Both the position numbers and the translations under genes were made by a program. The notes beneath the pieces are model-generated. The model had not been told where the DNA came from. It made no database searches and saw only the letters and a list, made by a program, of their open reading frames with translations. Shown in pieces: positions 28,753-37,489 of a stretch of DNA of 64,000 bases. How positions within the stretch are numbered: the stretch's first letter is position 1; each line of letters opens with the position of its first letter. This DNA is from JBCBKP01 sp038521625 (GTDB lineage: Bacteria > Planctomycetota > Phycisphaerae > Phycisphaerales > UBA1924): contig JBCBKP010000005.1 in the NCBI GenBank assembly GCA_038521625.1, positions 62,001 through 126,000 on the forward strand, in the 5' to 3' direction.

Positions 28753-29532
28753 CTACGGGAGGCCGACGAGCAGCGACGCCGCGCCGCCCAGGAACGGGGG
28801 TTCGACCTCGGCCACGTTACGGTCGTGGTGATCGCGGCCGATCAGCTCCTCGACGGCGTCGATCCAAGGCCGGTAGCCGGCGGAGGTCAGGTGGATGCCG
28901 TCGGTCGTGAAATCGGGCCGGATCGCGCCGGTGGCGTCGGTGTAGGCGGGGTAGAGATCGACGTATTCGAGATCGATCTCGGCGGCGAGCGCCTCGAGCG
29001 CCGTGTTGGTGGCCGGGATGGACTCGGCCGTCATCGGGTTCGTGGTCGGCAGGATGCTGAAGAGCACGACGCGCGTGTCGGAGCGCTCCTCGCGGAGGGC
29101 CTCGACGATCTTGCGGACGTTTTCCTGGACGACGCTCGGCGCGAAGTGACCTCCGAGGTCGTTGACCCCCACCATCAGGAAGACCTCGGCGGGCCGACGC
29201 TCGGCGATGGTGTCGATGCGGTTCAGGACGTCGGAGGACGTGTCCGAGCCGATGCCGAAGTTGCGGACCGGCAGGCCGACGAAATGCTCGGCCCAGTGCA
29301 TGGCGTCGGTGAGCGAGTCGCCGACGAAGGCGATCTCGTCGCGGACGAGCGGCAGGTCCTGCTGGAGGGCGATGCGGGTCGAGTATCCGTTATCGGTCCG
29401 AATCGGGGCCATGCCCAGGCGGCGCTGGATGTAGTCCAGGCCGCCGCGGTTCCAGACCAGCTTCGCGCCCAGACCCACGATGCCGACGTTGGCGGCGAGG
29501 GAGGCTGCGACGATGACGTTTCGCATCCGCAT
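28753..29532 (-). CDS. SGNH/GDSL-family hydrolase, membrane-anchored or exported
   Basis: A 259-residue esterase/lipase-like protein. An N-terminal hydrophobic stretch (NVIVAASLAANVGIVGLG) is a signal or anchor. SGNH blocks are present: block I FVGDSLTD with catalytic Ser (about 70), block III GVNDLGG with Asn, and block V DGIHLTSAGY with catalytic Asp and His. It resembles the small acetylesterase / TesA-like group acting on envelope sugars or lipids, but the substrate is not clear. It lies 250 nt upstream of the efflux operon and is divergent from the ABC operon at 29685. Confidence 0.85.
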   Translation of the reverse strand: MRMRNVIVAASLAANVGIVGLGAKLVWNRGGLDYIQRRLGMAPIRTDNGYSTRIALQQDLPLVRDEIAFVGDSLTDAMHWAEHFVGLPVRNFGIGSDTSSDVLNRIDTIAERRPAEVFLMVGVNDLGGHFAPSVVQENVRKIVEALREERSDTRVVLFSILPTTNPMTAESIPATNTALEALAAEIDLEYVDLYPAYTDATGAIRPDFTTDGIHLTSAGYRPWIDAVEELIGRDHHDRNVAEVEPPFLGGAASLLVGLP

Positions 29533-29684
29533 AGGCCCTCAAGGTGCGCCAAGCCCTCCAGATGGCCACCGAAATGGCGGAACGACCGTCATCGCCCTCC
29601 CGAAGAACCCGGCCGTAATCCGAACGCAGGGCCGAAGGCGCTCGTGCGAATCCCGTCCCAACGGGCGACGAACAATGTCGCCTG

Positions 29685-30410
29685 ATGAGCGACAGCGATC
29701 CGACCACGCTCCGTGCCGCCGGGCTCTCGAAGACATACGGGCGCGGGAGCGGCGCCGTCGAGGCTCTTCGCGACGTCTCGCTGACGCTGGGAGCGGGGCG
29801 TTCGCTGGTGCTGCTCGGCCGGTCGGGATCGGGCAAGTCGACGCTGCTCAACCTGCTCGGCGCGATGGACACGCCGAGCTCCGGCGCGATCGAGGTCGAG
29901 GGGCGCGACCTGGCGGGGCTGTCGCCCGGCGAGCAGACGCTGTTCCGGCGGCGGCGGCTCGGGTTCGTCTTCCAGTCGTTCCACCTCATCCCGTCGCTGG
30001 ACGTGCTGCACAACGCCGCGGTGCCGTGGATGCTCGACGGCGCGTTCGACGCGGGGGCGCGGGAGTCGCTGGCGGGGCTGCTGGGCCGGCTGGGGCTGGC
30101 TGGCAAGCTGGACCGCTACCCCGACGAGCTGAGCGGCGGGCAGCGGCAGCGGGTCGCGATCGCGCGGGCGTTGGCGCGGTCGCCGGCGCTGGTGCTGGCC
30201 GACGAGCCGACGGGCAACCTGGACAAGCGGACCGGAGAGCAGATCCTGGACGTTCTGGACGAGCTTCGGCGTGAGCGGCGGTTCGCGATGGTGCTCGCGA
30301 CGCACGACGACGCCGCGGCGGCGCGGTGCGACGAGCGGCTGGTGCTCGAGGACGGGGCGGCGATCGAGAACTCGACGCTGGTGCGTGCGGCCGGGGCCGC
30401 GGTGGCATGA
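29685..30410 (+). CDS. ABC transporter ATP-binding protein (AttE/LolD-type)
   Basis: A 241-residue ATPase. Walker A is GRSGSGKST (about 45-53), Q-loop FQSFHLIPSLDVL, signature LSGGQRQRVAIARAL (about 148-162), Walker B LVLADEPTGNLD, and H-loop ATHDD. It belongs to the LolD/MacB/YbbA group. Its stop overlaps the start of the large permease gene (ATGA), and the lipocalin-like gene at 32967 overlaps in turn, so the three form one operon. The order and the families match the attEFGH-type systems known from Agrobacterium and others. Confidence 0.92.
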   Translation: MSDSDPTTLRAAGLSKTYGRGSGAVEALRDVSLTLGAGRSLVLLGRSGSGKSTLLNLLGAMDTPSSGAIEVEGRDLAGLSPGEQTLFRRRRLGFVFQSFHLIPSLDVLHNAAVPWMLDGAFDAGARESLAGLLGRLGLAGKLDRYPDELSGGQRQRVAIARALARSPALVLADEPTGNLDKRTGEQILDVLDELRRERRFAMVLATHDDAAAARCDERLVLEDGAAIENSTLVRAAGAAVA

Positions 30411-32974
30411 GCGGCTCGGGCGGATCGGGGTCCGGTCTCTTTGGGCTGGCGCGTCGGCTGGTGCTGGGCGATGCGCGCCGTCATCCGGCGGCGATGTTGC
30501 TGACCGTGTTCGGGATCGCGCTCGGCTCGGCGGTGGTCGTCGGGATCGACGCGGCGGTCGCGGCGTGCCTGTCGGGGTTCGAGCGGGCGGTGACGGACCT
30601 GGCGGGCGAGAGCCAGCACCGGGTGGTCGCGCGTGGCGGCGGCCTGAGCGACGACGACTTCATCGGGCTGCGCCTGGCGGAGCCGGAGCTCTCGCTGACG
30701 CCGATCATCGACCGGCGAGCATTGGTGGACGGCGTGCGCGTGCGGTTCGTGGGCGTGGACATCTTCACATACCGCAGCCTTGAGTCGATCGAGAACCTGG
30801 GCGACCAGATCGAGGACGGCGCGTACGAGCGCTGGCAGACCGAGCCGGGGACGCTGCTCGTGGTGGAGCCGCTGGCGGCGTCGCTGGGTGTGGGCGCGGG
30901 CGACGCGGTGACGGTGACCGGGTCGCTCGGCGATCGGGAGGCGGAGATCGTCGCGACGATCGGGCTGGCGCCGCCGGCGAATGCCTCGGTGACGGACCTG
31001 GTCGTGGCGGACATCGCGACGGCGCAGGAGCTGCTCGGCATCCCCGGCACGCTCGACAGGATCGAGGCGAGGTTCGAGAGCGACGCGGAGCGCGCGGCGC
31101 TGGTGGCGGCGCTGCCGGAGACGCTCGAGTTGGCGACGACCGAGTCGGCGGCGGCGCGACTCGAGGAGCTGATCGCGGCATACCGGATGAATCTGCTGGC
31201 GCTCTCGATGATGGCCGCGTTCGTGGCGGTGTTCATCGTCTACAACGCGTCGCTGGTCGGGGTGCAGCGGCGGCGTGACTCGATCGCGGCGCTGCGGGCG
31301 GTCGGCGCGTCGCCCGGGCAGATCGCGCGGGTGTACCTCGCCGAGGCCGCGGCGGTCGGCCTAGTGGGCGGGGCGATCGGCCTGCTCTGCGGGCGGGTGC
31401 TAGCGGAGCTGATGGTGGGCTTCATTGCTGGGACGATCAACGATCTCTACGGCGGCGTGACGCCGACGTCGCTCGCGCTCGGCTGGCTCGCGATCGGCAA
31501 GGGCATGTCGGTGGCGGTTGGGAGCGCGTTGCTCGGGGCGGCGATCCCGATCTTGGCGGCGTCGCGTGTGCCGCCGGTGCACGCGATGAGCGGGACGATC
31601 ACCGCGCACCGCTCGCGTCGCTGGGTCTCAGCGTTGGGCGTCGCGGGGGTGGCGTCGCTGGCGGTCTCGCTGGTCGTCTGGCTGCTGACGGAGCGGAGCA
31701 TCCTGGCGGGGTATGCGATCGCGGCGACGGCGTGGCTCGGCTTTGCGCTGGCGACGCCGGCCTTGGTGGGTCTGGTGGCGCGGGCGGCGGGCGTGCTCGG
31801 GCGCGGTCGCCTCCCGCTGCTGCTCGCGGCGAGCGATCTGCGTCGGGCGCTGGGCATCGGCGGGATCGCGGCCTCGGCGATGATGCTGGCGATGGGGATG
31901 AACATCGCGATCGCGTCGACGGTCGGATCGTTTCGGGGCACGGTGCTGGACTGGCTCGACAGCCGGTATCAGGCGGATCTGTACGTCGCGCCGGAGGTGG
32001 CGATCGATCACGGGATTCCGGCGGCGCTCACGGCCGGAGCGCGGTCGGCGATCGAGTCGGAGCTGGCCAGCTCGGGCGGCGACGTGCTCTACTACCGGAA
32101 CACGCAGGGCGAGGTGTTCGACGCGGGTTCGACTCGGCCGGTCGTGCTGACGGTGACCGACCTAGAGGCGTCGGAATCGGGCGGGCTGATCCCGCTCGCG
32201 GCGCCGCTTGTCGGGGGGGGTCTCGAGCCCGGCGGCCAGGTGTACGTCAGCCAGCCGCTGGCGAGGAAGATCGGCGTCGCGCCGGGGGATCTCGTGCGGA
32301 TGCCGTCGCCGACGGGCGTGGTCGAGGCTCGGGTGCGGGGCGTGTTCCACGACTTTGTCGCCGATCGCGGCGCCGTGCTGATGGACTTCGCGCTGTATCG
32401 GGATCGGTGGGCGGACGACCGCGTCGACGCGGCACACGTGACGTTCGAGGCGGGCACGGACCTGGCCGCGGCGAGGGCGTCGTGGGCCGCGGGGATCGGG
32501 ACCGAGCACGAGCTTGCGATCCAAGACCACGCGGAGCTGCGTTCGGAGACGCGCCGGATCTTCGACCGGACGTTCCGCATCACTGATGTTCTGCTGTGGC
32601 TCTCCGGGCTGGTGGCGATCGCGGGGCTGGCTGGCGCGCTGCTGGCGCTGGCGGTGAGCCGGCGGCAGGAGTTCGCGGTGCTCTCGGCGGTCGGCGCGGG
32701 CGCGGGGGATCTCGCGTGGCGGCTGGCGGCCGAGGCTGTGCTGCTCGGGGCCGCGGCCGTTCTGATCTCGATCGTCGCTGGCACGACGCTGGCGGAGATC
32801 CTGGCGAAGGTGATCCAGGTTCGTTCGTTCGGGTGGACGATCAACACGAGCCCGCAGCCGCTGGCGTGGGCGGCTGCGGCGGGGTTCGCGCTCGTCGGCT
32901 CGGCGCTGGCGATCGTGATGCCGCTGCGCGTGCTGTCGCGGACGCGGCCGGCGGAGGCGTTGCGTCATGAGTAG
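30407..32974 (+). CDS. ABC transporter permease with two FtsX domains (AttFG/YbbP-like)
   Basis: An 855-residue inner-membrane protein with two FtsX units in one chain, as in YbbP. A first helix (about 30-50) is followed by a periplasmic domain, then helices at about 270-295, 310-340 and 365-395, with the coupling sequence VQRRRDSIAALRAVGASPGQ. The second unit starts near 490 (AMMLAMGMNIAIASTVGSF) and ends with helices at about 735-755, 775-800 and 825-845, where RRQEFAVLSAVGAGAGDLAW is the matching loop. It probably moves a lipid or lipoprotein-like substrate out of the inner membrane, which is inference. Confidence 0.9.
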   Translation: MSGSGGSGSGLFGLARRLVLGDARRHPAAMLLTVFGIALGSAVVVGIDAAVAACLSGFERAVTDLAGESQHRVVARGGGLSDDDFIGLRLAEPELSLTPIIDRRALVDGVRVRFVGVDIFTYRSLESIENLGDQIEDGAYERWQTEPGTLLVVEPLAASLGVGAGDAVTVTGSLGDREAEIVATIGLAPPANASVTDLVVADIATAQELLGIPGTLDRIEARFESDAERAALVAALPETLELATTESAAARLEELIAAYRMNLLALSMMAAFVAVFIVYNASLVGVQRRRDSIAALRAVGASPGQIARVYLAEAAAVGLVGGAIGLLCGRVLAELMVGFIAGTINDLYGGVTPTSLALGWLAIGKGMSVAVGSALLGAAIPILAASRVPPVHAMSGTITAHRSRRWVSALGVAGVASLAVSLVVWLLTERSILAGYAIAATAWLGFALATPALVGLVARAAGVLGRGRLPLLLAASDLRRALGIGGIAASAMMLAMGMNIAIASTVGSFRGTVLDWLDSRYQADLYVAPEVAIDHGIPAALTAGARSAIESELASSGGDVLYYRNTQGEVFDAGSTRPVVLTVTDLEASESGGLIPLAAPLVGGGLEPGGQVYVSQPLARKIGVAPGDLVRMPSPTGVVEARVRGVFHDFVADRGAVLMDFALYRDRWADDRVDAAHVTFEAGTDLAAARASWAAGIGTEHELAIQDHAELRSETRRIFDRTFRITDVLLWLSGLVAIAGLAGALLALAVSRRQEFAVLSAVGAGAGDLAWRLAAEAVLLGAAAVLISIVAGTTLAEILAKVIQVRSFGWTINTSPQPLAWAAAAGFALVGSALAIVMPLRVLSRTRPAEALRHE

Positions 32975-34067
32975 ATGGGTGTGTTTTGTCTTGATCCTGG
33001 CCGTCTCGCTCGCTCGAGCGCAGAGCGGGCTGACGAACGAGGACGGGTACCTGCTCGCCGACGAGCCGCGGGCGTGGGACTTTCCGCGCGACTTCGGGCG
33101 TCACGACGGGTTCTCGATCGAGTGGTGGTACCTGACGGGCAATGTCGCGGCCGAGGACGGGCGTGAGTTCGGCTTCCAGATCACGTTCTTCCGCAGCGAG
33201 CTGACGCCTCGCGTGGGCGAGCGGCCGGACGCGTCCGGTTGGCGGACCGACGAGCTGTACTTCGCGCACGCCGCGATCAGCGACCTGGGCGGCGAGACGT
33301 TCTGGCACGACGAGCGGAGCAGCCGGGGGCACCCGCGTCTGGCAAGCGCGAGCGACGAGACGATGGACGTGCGTCTGCTGGATTGGTCGCTGCGGCTCGA
33401 GGGCGACACCCTGGTGATGCGTGCCGGCGGCGGCGATCACGCGATCGATCTGCGGGCGCGGATGACTCGGGAGCCGATGCTGCAGGGCCCGGGCGGGCTG
33501 AACAGCAAGGGCGGCGATGTCGGGCAGGCGTCGTACTACTACTCGCTGACGCGTTTGGAGACGTCGGGGACGCTCACGATCGGCGGCGAGGCGGTCCGCG
33601 TGCGCGGCTCGGCGTGGATGGATCAGGAGTTCTCGAGCAACCAGCTCGCGGACAACCAGCGCGGCTGGGACTGGTTCTGCATCCAGCTCGCCGACGGGCG
33701 CGACGTGATGGCGTACCAGCTCCGGACGGACGACGGGAGCGAGGCGTACCGGTTCGCTTCGGTTCGTGACCCGGGCGGCACGGTTCGGTATCTCAGCCCC
33801 GAGCAGATCGCGTTCCGCCCGGGTTCGGCTTGGCGCAGCCCGGACACGGGCGCGGCGTATCCGCAGTCGTGGACGATCGAGATCGAGGGCTTGCCGGGGC
33901 TTAACGTGCGTTCGCGGATGGTCGGTCAGGAGCTGACGGGCGGGTCGGCGTCGGACATCGCGTACTTCGAGGGTGCGACGGAGATTCTGGACCCCGAGGG
34001 GCGGCGGATCGGGGTCGGGTACGTCGAGATGACGGGGTACGACCGATCGATCGCGGATGAGTTCTGA
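32967..34067 (+). CDS. AttH/CrtC-like lipocalin-fold protein, exported
   Basis: A 366-residue protein with a short signal peptide (MSRWVCFVLILAVSLARA-Q). AttH / carotenoid 1,2-hydratase-like signatures are present: FSIEWWYLTGNV (about 49-60), EFGFQITFFRSEL, YFAHAAISDL, GSAWMDQEFSSN and WDWFCIQLADGRDVMAYQLR. The family folds as two lipocalin-like barrels that bind a hydrophobic ligand. With the upstream ATPase and FtsX permease it forms an AttEFGH-like export unit, where this protein may receive the lipid in the periplasm. It overlaps the permease gene by 8 nt. No carotenoid gene is nearby. Confidence 0.88.
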   Translation: MSRWVCFVLILAVSLARAQSGLTNEDGYLLADEPRAWDFPRDFGRHDGFSIEWWYLTGNVAAEDGREFGFQITFFRSELTPRVGERPDASGWRTDELYFAHAAISDLGGETFWHDERSSRGHPRLASASDETMDVRLLDWSLRLEGDTLVMRAGGGDHAIDLRARMTREPMLQGPGGLNSKGGDVGQASYYYSLTRLETSGTLTIGGEAVRVRGSAWMDQEFSSNQLADNQRGWDWFCIQLADGRDVMAYQLRTDDGSEAYRFASVRDPGGTVRYLSPEQIAFRPGSAWRSPDTGAAYPQSWTIEIEGLPGLNVRSRMVGQELTGGSASDIAYFEGATEILDPEGRRIGVGYVEMTGYDRSIADEF

Positions 34068-34135
34068 GCGGCTGTGTTCTGGCTGATGGATCGGTGGTCG
34101 GTCGGGCGGGGCGCACCGATCCATCAGCGAGGCTC

Positions 34136-34141
34136 TACGCT
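34136..34141 (+). promoter_or_regulatory. -10-like element TACGCT for the M61 peptidase gene
   Basis: TACGCT lies 19 nt before the ATG at 34161, with GGGAGG in between. Confidence 0.4.
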
Positions 34142-34160
34142 GTGGTCTCGGGAGGTTCTG

Positions 34161-35972
34161 ATGACGAAGTTCTTGGCCGCGTGTCTGGTGCTGCTCTTGT
34201 CGGCTTCTGCGTTTGCGCAGGACGCGGCGGTGCGGTACCGGGTGATCCTCGACAAGCCGCAGACGCAGCTGGTGACGATCGAGATGGAGGCGCCGGCCGG
34301 CGACGGCGCGACGCTCGACTTCCACATGCCGGTCTGGCGTCCGGGTCGGTACGGGTTCGTGGACGCTTCGGGGACGATCCGGTCGATCACGTTCGAGGAC
34401 GGGCGCGGGCGCGAGCTGGCGTGGACCAAGCCGCGGCGTTCGACGTGGCGCGTGGAGACCGGCGATGCCCGGGCGGTGCGGGTGCGGTATGAGCTGTTCG
34501 CGGATTCGCTGAACGATCGGACGCGTCATGTCGATGAGACGCACGCGTTCCTGTCCGGCTCGGCGGTGTTCCTGTACACGGACACGCTGCGGGGCGAGTC
34601 GCTCGAGGTCGAGATCGACCGCCCGCGGGGCTGGAAGGTCGCGACGGGTCTGGAGCCGCACGGGCGGAAGCGTGACACGTGGGTGGCGCCCGACTACGAC
34701 ATTCTGGTCGATAGCCCGATCGAGGTCGGGTTGCACGAGGTGATCAGCTTCGTCGTGGACGGGGCGCGTCACGAGATCGTGCTGTGGGGCGACCTGCCCG
34801 ATGACCTGCGCGAGGACCGGTTCAGGGCGGACTTCCGCGCGATCGTCGAGGAGCAGGCGCGGGTGTTCGGCGGGCTGCCGTACGAGCGGTACGTGTTCCT
34901 GACGCACGTCGGCGAGGGGTTCGGCGGCGGGACCGAGCACTGGAACTCGACGATCATGCAGACGCGGCCGTCGATCTTCACCGACGACGATCGCTGGGAG
35001 TCTTTCCTCGGGCTGGTGAGCCACGAGCTGTTCCATACGTGGAACGTGAAGCGGCTGCGTCCGGCGGGGATCGCGCCGTACGACTACCAGAACGAGAACA
35101 TGACCTCGCTGCTCTGGGTGGCGGAGGGGACGACGAGCTACTACGACGATCTGACGCTGGCGCGGGCCGGCCTGGTCTCGGTCGACGACTACCTTCGATC
35201 GCTCTCGCGGAGCATCGACGGGTACCGCAGGAACCCGGGCCGATTCGTGCAGCCGCTTGCGATGTCGAGCCTGGACGCGTGGACGAAGTTCACGCGCCGC
35301 TCGAACGACACGGCGAACACGACGGTGAGCTTCTACCGCAAGGGCGCGCTCGTGAGCCTGATGATGGACGTCCGGCTGCTGGAGGCGACCGGCAACGCCG
35401 TGACGATGGACGACCTGATGCGCCGGCTGTACGAGACGAAGCCGCTGGAGCGCGGCGGGTTCAGGCCGGAGGACATGATCGACGCGGCGCGCTCGATGGC
35501 GGGGCTGGACCTGACGGGGTTCTTCCGCGACTACGTGGACGGGGTCGAGGAGCTGGACCTGGAGTCGGCGTTCGCGCTGGTCGGGATCGAGCTGGCGCTC
35601 GACGATCCGGACGCGGAGGACGAGGCCGACCTGGGTCTGCGGCTGCGCGGCGGGACGGTGTCGAGCGTCGTGAACCCGGGGCCTTCGGCGAACGCGGGCA
35701 TGCTGCCGGGCGACGAGCTCGTCGCGGTCGAGGGCGTTCGGTTCGGATCGGGCGTGCTGGACGCGTTCGAGCCGGGCGACGGGGTGACGGTCACGTTCTT
35801 CCGTCGCGGGCGTCTGCTAGAGCGCGAGATCGAGCTGCGGGGCGTGTCGCCGGCGCGGTGGCGGCTGTCGCTGGTGGACGAGCCGACCGATTCGCAGCGT
35901 GCGGCGTTCGAGGCGTGGATGCGGCTGCCCTGGCCGGGCGACGAGCCGCGGACGGCGTCGGCGGGCGAGTGA
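34161..35972 (+). CDS. Secreted M61-family metallopeptidase (glycyl aminopeptidase-like) with PDZ domain
   Basis: A 603-residue exported peptidase. A signal peptide (MTKFLAACLVLLLSASAFA-Q) is followed by a beta-rich N-terminal domain. The zinc site is HELFHTWNVKRLRP (HExxH, about 289-302), with the third ligand Glu in WVAEGTTSYYDDL (about 326). A C-terminal PDZ domain (about 510-590) has GPSANAGMLPGDELVAVEG. The layout matches family M61, which favours N-terminal Gly or Ala. GGGAGGTTCTG precedes the ATG. It has its own -10 and is probably separate from the ABC operon that ends at 34067. Confidence 0.92.
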   Translation: MTKFLAACLVLLLSASAFAQDAAVRYRVILDKPQTQLVTIEMEAPAGDGATLDFHMPVWRPGRYGFVDASGTIRSITFEDGRGRELAWTKPRRSTWRVETGDARAVRVRYELFADSLNDRTRHVDETHAFLSGSAVFLYTDTLRGESLEVEIDRPRGWKVATGLEPHGRKRDTWVAPDYDILVDSPIEVGLHEVISFVVDGARHEIVLWGDLPDDLREDRFRADFRAIVEEQARVFGGLPYERYVFLTHVGEGFGGGTEHWNSTIMQTRPSIFTDDDRWESFLGLVSHELFHTWNVKRLRPAGIAPYDYQNENMTSLLWVAEGTTSYYDDLTLARAGLVSVDDYLRSLSRSIDGYRRNPGRFVQPLAMSSLDAWTKFTRRSNDTANTTVSFYRKGALVSLMMDVRLLEATGNAVTMDDLMRRLYETKPLERGGFRPEDMIDAARSMAGLDLTGFFRDYVDGVEELDLESAFALVGIELALDDPDAEDEADLGLRLRGGTVSSVVNPGPSANAGMLPGDELVAVEGVRFGSGVLDAFEPGDGVTVTFFRRGRLLEREIELRGVSPARWRLSLVDEPTDSQRAAFEAWMRLPWPGDEPRTASAGE

Positions 35973-35979
35973 GGGGTTT

Positions 35980-37461
35980 CTAGGGCTGTCGCATCGCGTC
36001 GATCGTGGCGCTGGTGCTGCGCCCGGGGACGAGCTCGATGAGTTCGACGCGCCCGCCGCGGGCTTCGACGATCTCGCGTCCGACGACCTCTCTGCCTCGG
36101 TAGTCGGCGCCCTTGACGAGCACGTCGGGAGCGAGCTTCTCGATGAGCTCGAGGGGGGTGTCCTGTTCGAAGAGGGTGACGGCATCGACGGCCCGGAGGG
36201 CGGCGAGGACGGCGGCGCGGTCGTTCTGGGTGTTCACGGGGCGTCCGTCGCCTTTGAGGCGTCCGACGGAGGCGTCGGAATTGAGGCCGACGACGAGGTG
36301 ATCGCCGAGGGCGGCGGCGCGCTCGAGCAGGCTGGTGTGGCCGGCGTGGAGGATGTCGAAGCAGCCGTTGGTGAAGACGATCTTCTTGCCGGCGGCTCGG
36401 AGGGCGGCGATCTCGACGAGGAGGACCTCGGTCGGGGTGATGGGGTCGCGCTCGGCGCGTCGTCGCTGGATGAGCTCGGCGTGGATGCGTTCGAGCGGGA
36501 TGGGCACGACGCCGAACTGCTCGACCTCGAGGCCGGCGGCGGCGTTGGCGAACTCGACGGCGTCTCGCCAGGCGCAGGCGTTGGCGCGGGCGGCGGCGAG
36601 CGCGGCGGTCATCATGTCGCCGGCGCCGGTGACGTCGTAGACCTCGCGCGCGATGGTCGGGACGACGACGGGCTGTCCGGCGCGCTGGAGCAGGAGCGCG
36701 CCGTCGCGGTCGAGGGTGAGGACGACGGCGTCGAGGTCGAGCGGGCCGAGCAGCGCGTGGGCGAGCTCGGCGTTGTGCTCGGCGTCGCCGCGTTCGTGCG
36801 TGCGCAGGCCGGTGGCGCGCTCGGCCTCGGTGCGGTTGGGGGTGATGACGGTGGCGCGGCGGTAGCGTTCGTAGTCGGCGTGGCCGGCCGGATCGACGAC
36901 GACGGGGATCTTGGCGGCGCGGGCGGCGTCGATGGCGCCCTGGCAGACGCGTTCGGAGCAGACGCCCTTGCCGTAGTCCTCGATGACGAGGACGTCGGCT
37001 TCGGCGATCTCGCGTTCGACGGCGTCGATCAGGAGGCGTTCGACGCTGGGGCCGACGGGCTCGCGTGATTCGATGTCGACGCGGAACATCTTCTGCGGGT
37101 GGCGGGCCTGGGCGAGGCCGACGAGGCTGCGCTTGACGGTGGTCGGGCGGGCGGCGTCGGCAACGAGGGCGTCCGCCTCGACGCCGGAGGCGGCGAGGGC
37201 TTCGCGCAGGAGCTTGGACTCGGCGTCGGCGCCGGTGACGCCGACGGCGCGGACGCGGGCGCGCATGGCGACGAGATCGAGGCAGAGGTTGGCGGCGCCG
37301 CCCGGTCGGTCTTCCTGCTTGCGGACATCGAGGATCGGGACGGGGGCGTCGGCGGAGAGCCGCTCGGCGTCGCCGTACACGAGCTGGTCGAGCATGAAGT
37401 CGCCGAGGACCAGGGCCCGGAACGGCTTCCACGCGGCGAGTTTGCTGAGTAGTTCGTCCAC
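35980..37461 (-). CDS. hldE: Bifunctional D-glycero-beta-D-manno-heptose kinase / adenylyltransferase
   Basis: Makes ADP-heptose for the lipopolysaccharide core: first phosphorylation of heptose-7-phosphate at C1, then adenylation. It has 493 residues. The N-terminal PfkB-type kinase (about 1-320) contains APVPILDV, PGGAANLCLDL and the catalytic DVTGAGDMMTAALA (about 276-289). The C-terminal nucleotidyltransferase starts near 355 with KIVFTNGCFDILHAGHTSLL (GxFDxxHxGH), ending in GRSTSATIDAM. The start is GTG, with TAAACT 6 nt before it and no ribosome site. lpxK follows upstream in the same direction. Confidence 0.95.
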   Translation of the reverse strand: MDELLSKLAAWKPFRALVLGDFMLDQLVYGDAERLSADAPVPILDVRKQEDRPGGAANLCLDLVAMRARVRAVGVTGADAESKLLREALAASGVEADALVADAARPTTVKRSLVGLAQARHPQKMFRVDIESREPVGPSVERLLIDAVEREIAEADVLVIEDYGKGVCSERVCQGAIDAARAAKIPVVVDPAGHADYERYRRATVITPNRTEAERATGLRTHERGDAEHNAELAHALLGPLDLDAVVLTLDRDGALLLQRAGQPVVVPTIAREVYDVTGAGDMMTAALAAARANACAWRDAVEFANAAAGLEVEQFGVVPIPLERIHAELIQRRRAERDPITPTEVLLVEIAALRAAGKKIVFTNGCFDILHAGHTSLLERAAALGDHLVVGLNSDASVGRLKGDGRPVNTQNDRAAVLAALRAVDAVTLFEQDTPLELIEKLAPDVLVKGADYRGREVVGREIVEARGGRVELIELVPGRSTSATIDAMRQP

Positions 37462-37467
37462 GGCGGC

Positions 37468-37473
37468 AGTTTA
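37468..37473 (-). promoter_or_regulatory. -10-like element TAAACT, 6 nt from the hldE start
   Basis: On the minus strand TAAACT is followed by GCCGCC and then the GTG at 37461. A leaderless mRNA is predicted, although lpxK ends only 28 nt upstream. Confidence 0.45.
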
Positions 37474-37489
37474 AGGGGGGCCGGCGCTC

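Noticed and set aside
32967..34067. Carotenoid 1,2-hydratase (CrtC)
   Set aside because: The fold family is shared, but the context is an ABC operon of the att type and no carotenoid gene is present.
32841..35036. A 731-codon minus-strand frame
   Set aside because: Antisense shadow of the AttH-like and M61 genes. Arg/Pro/His-rich, with no ribosome site.
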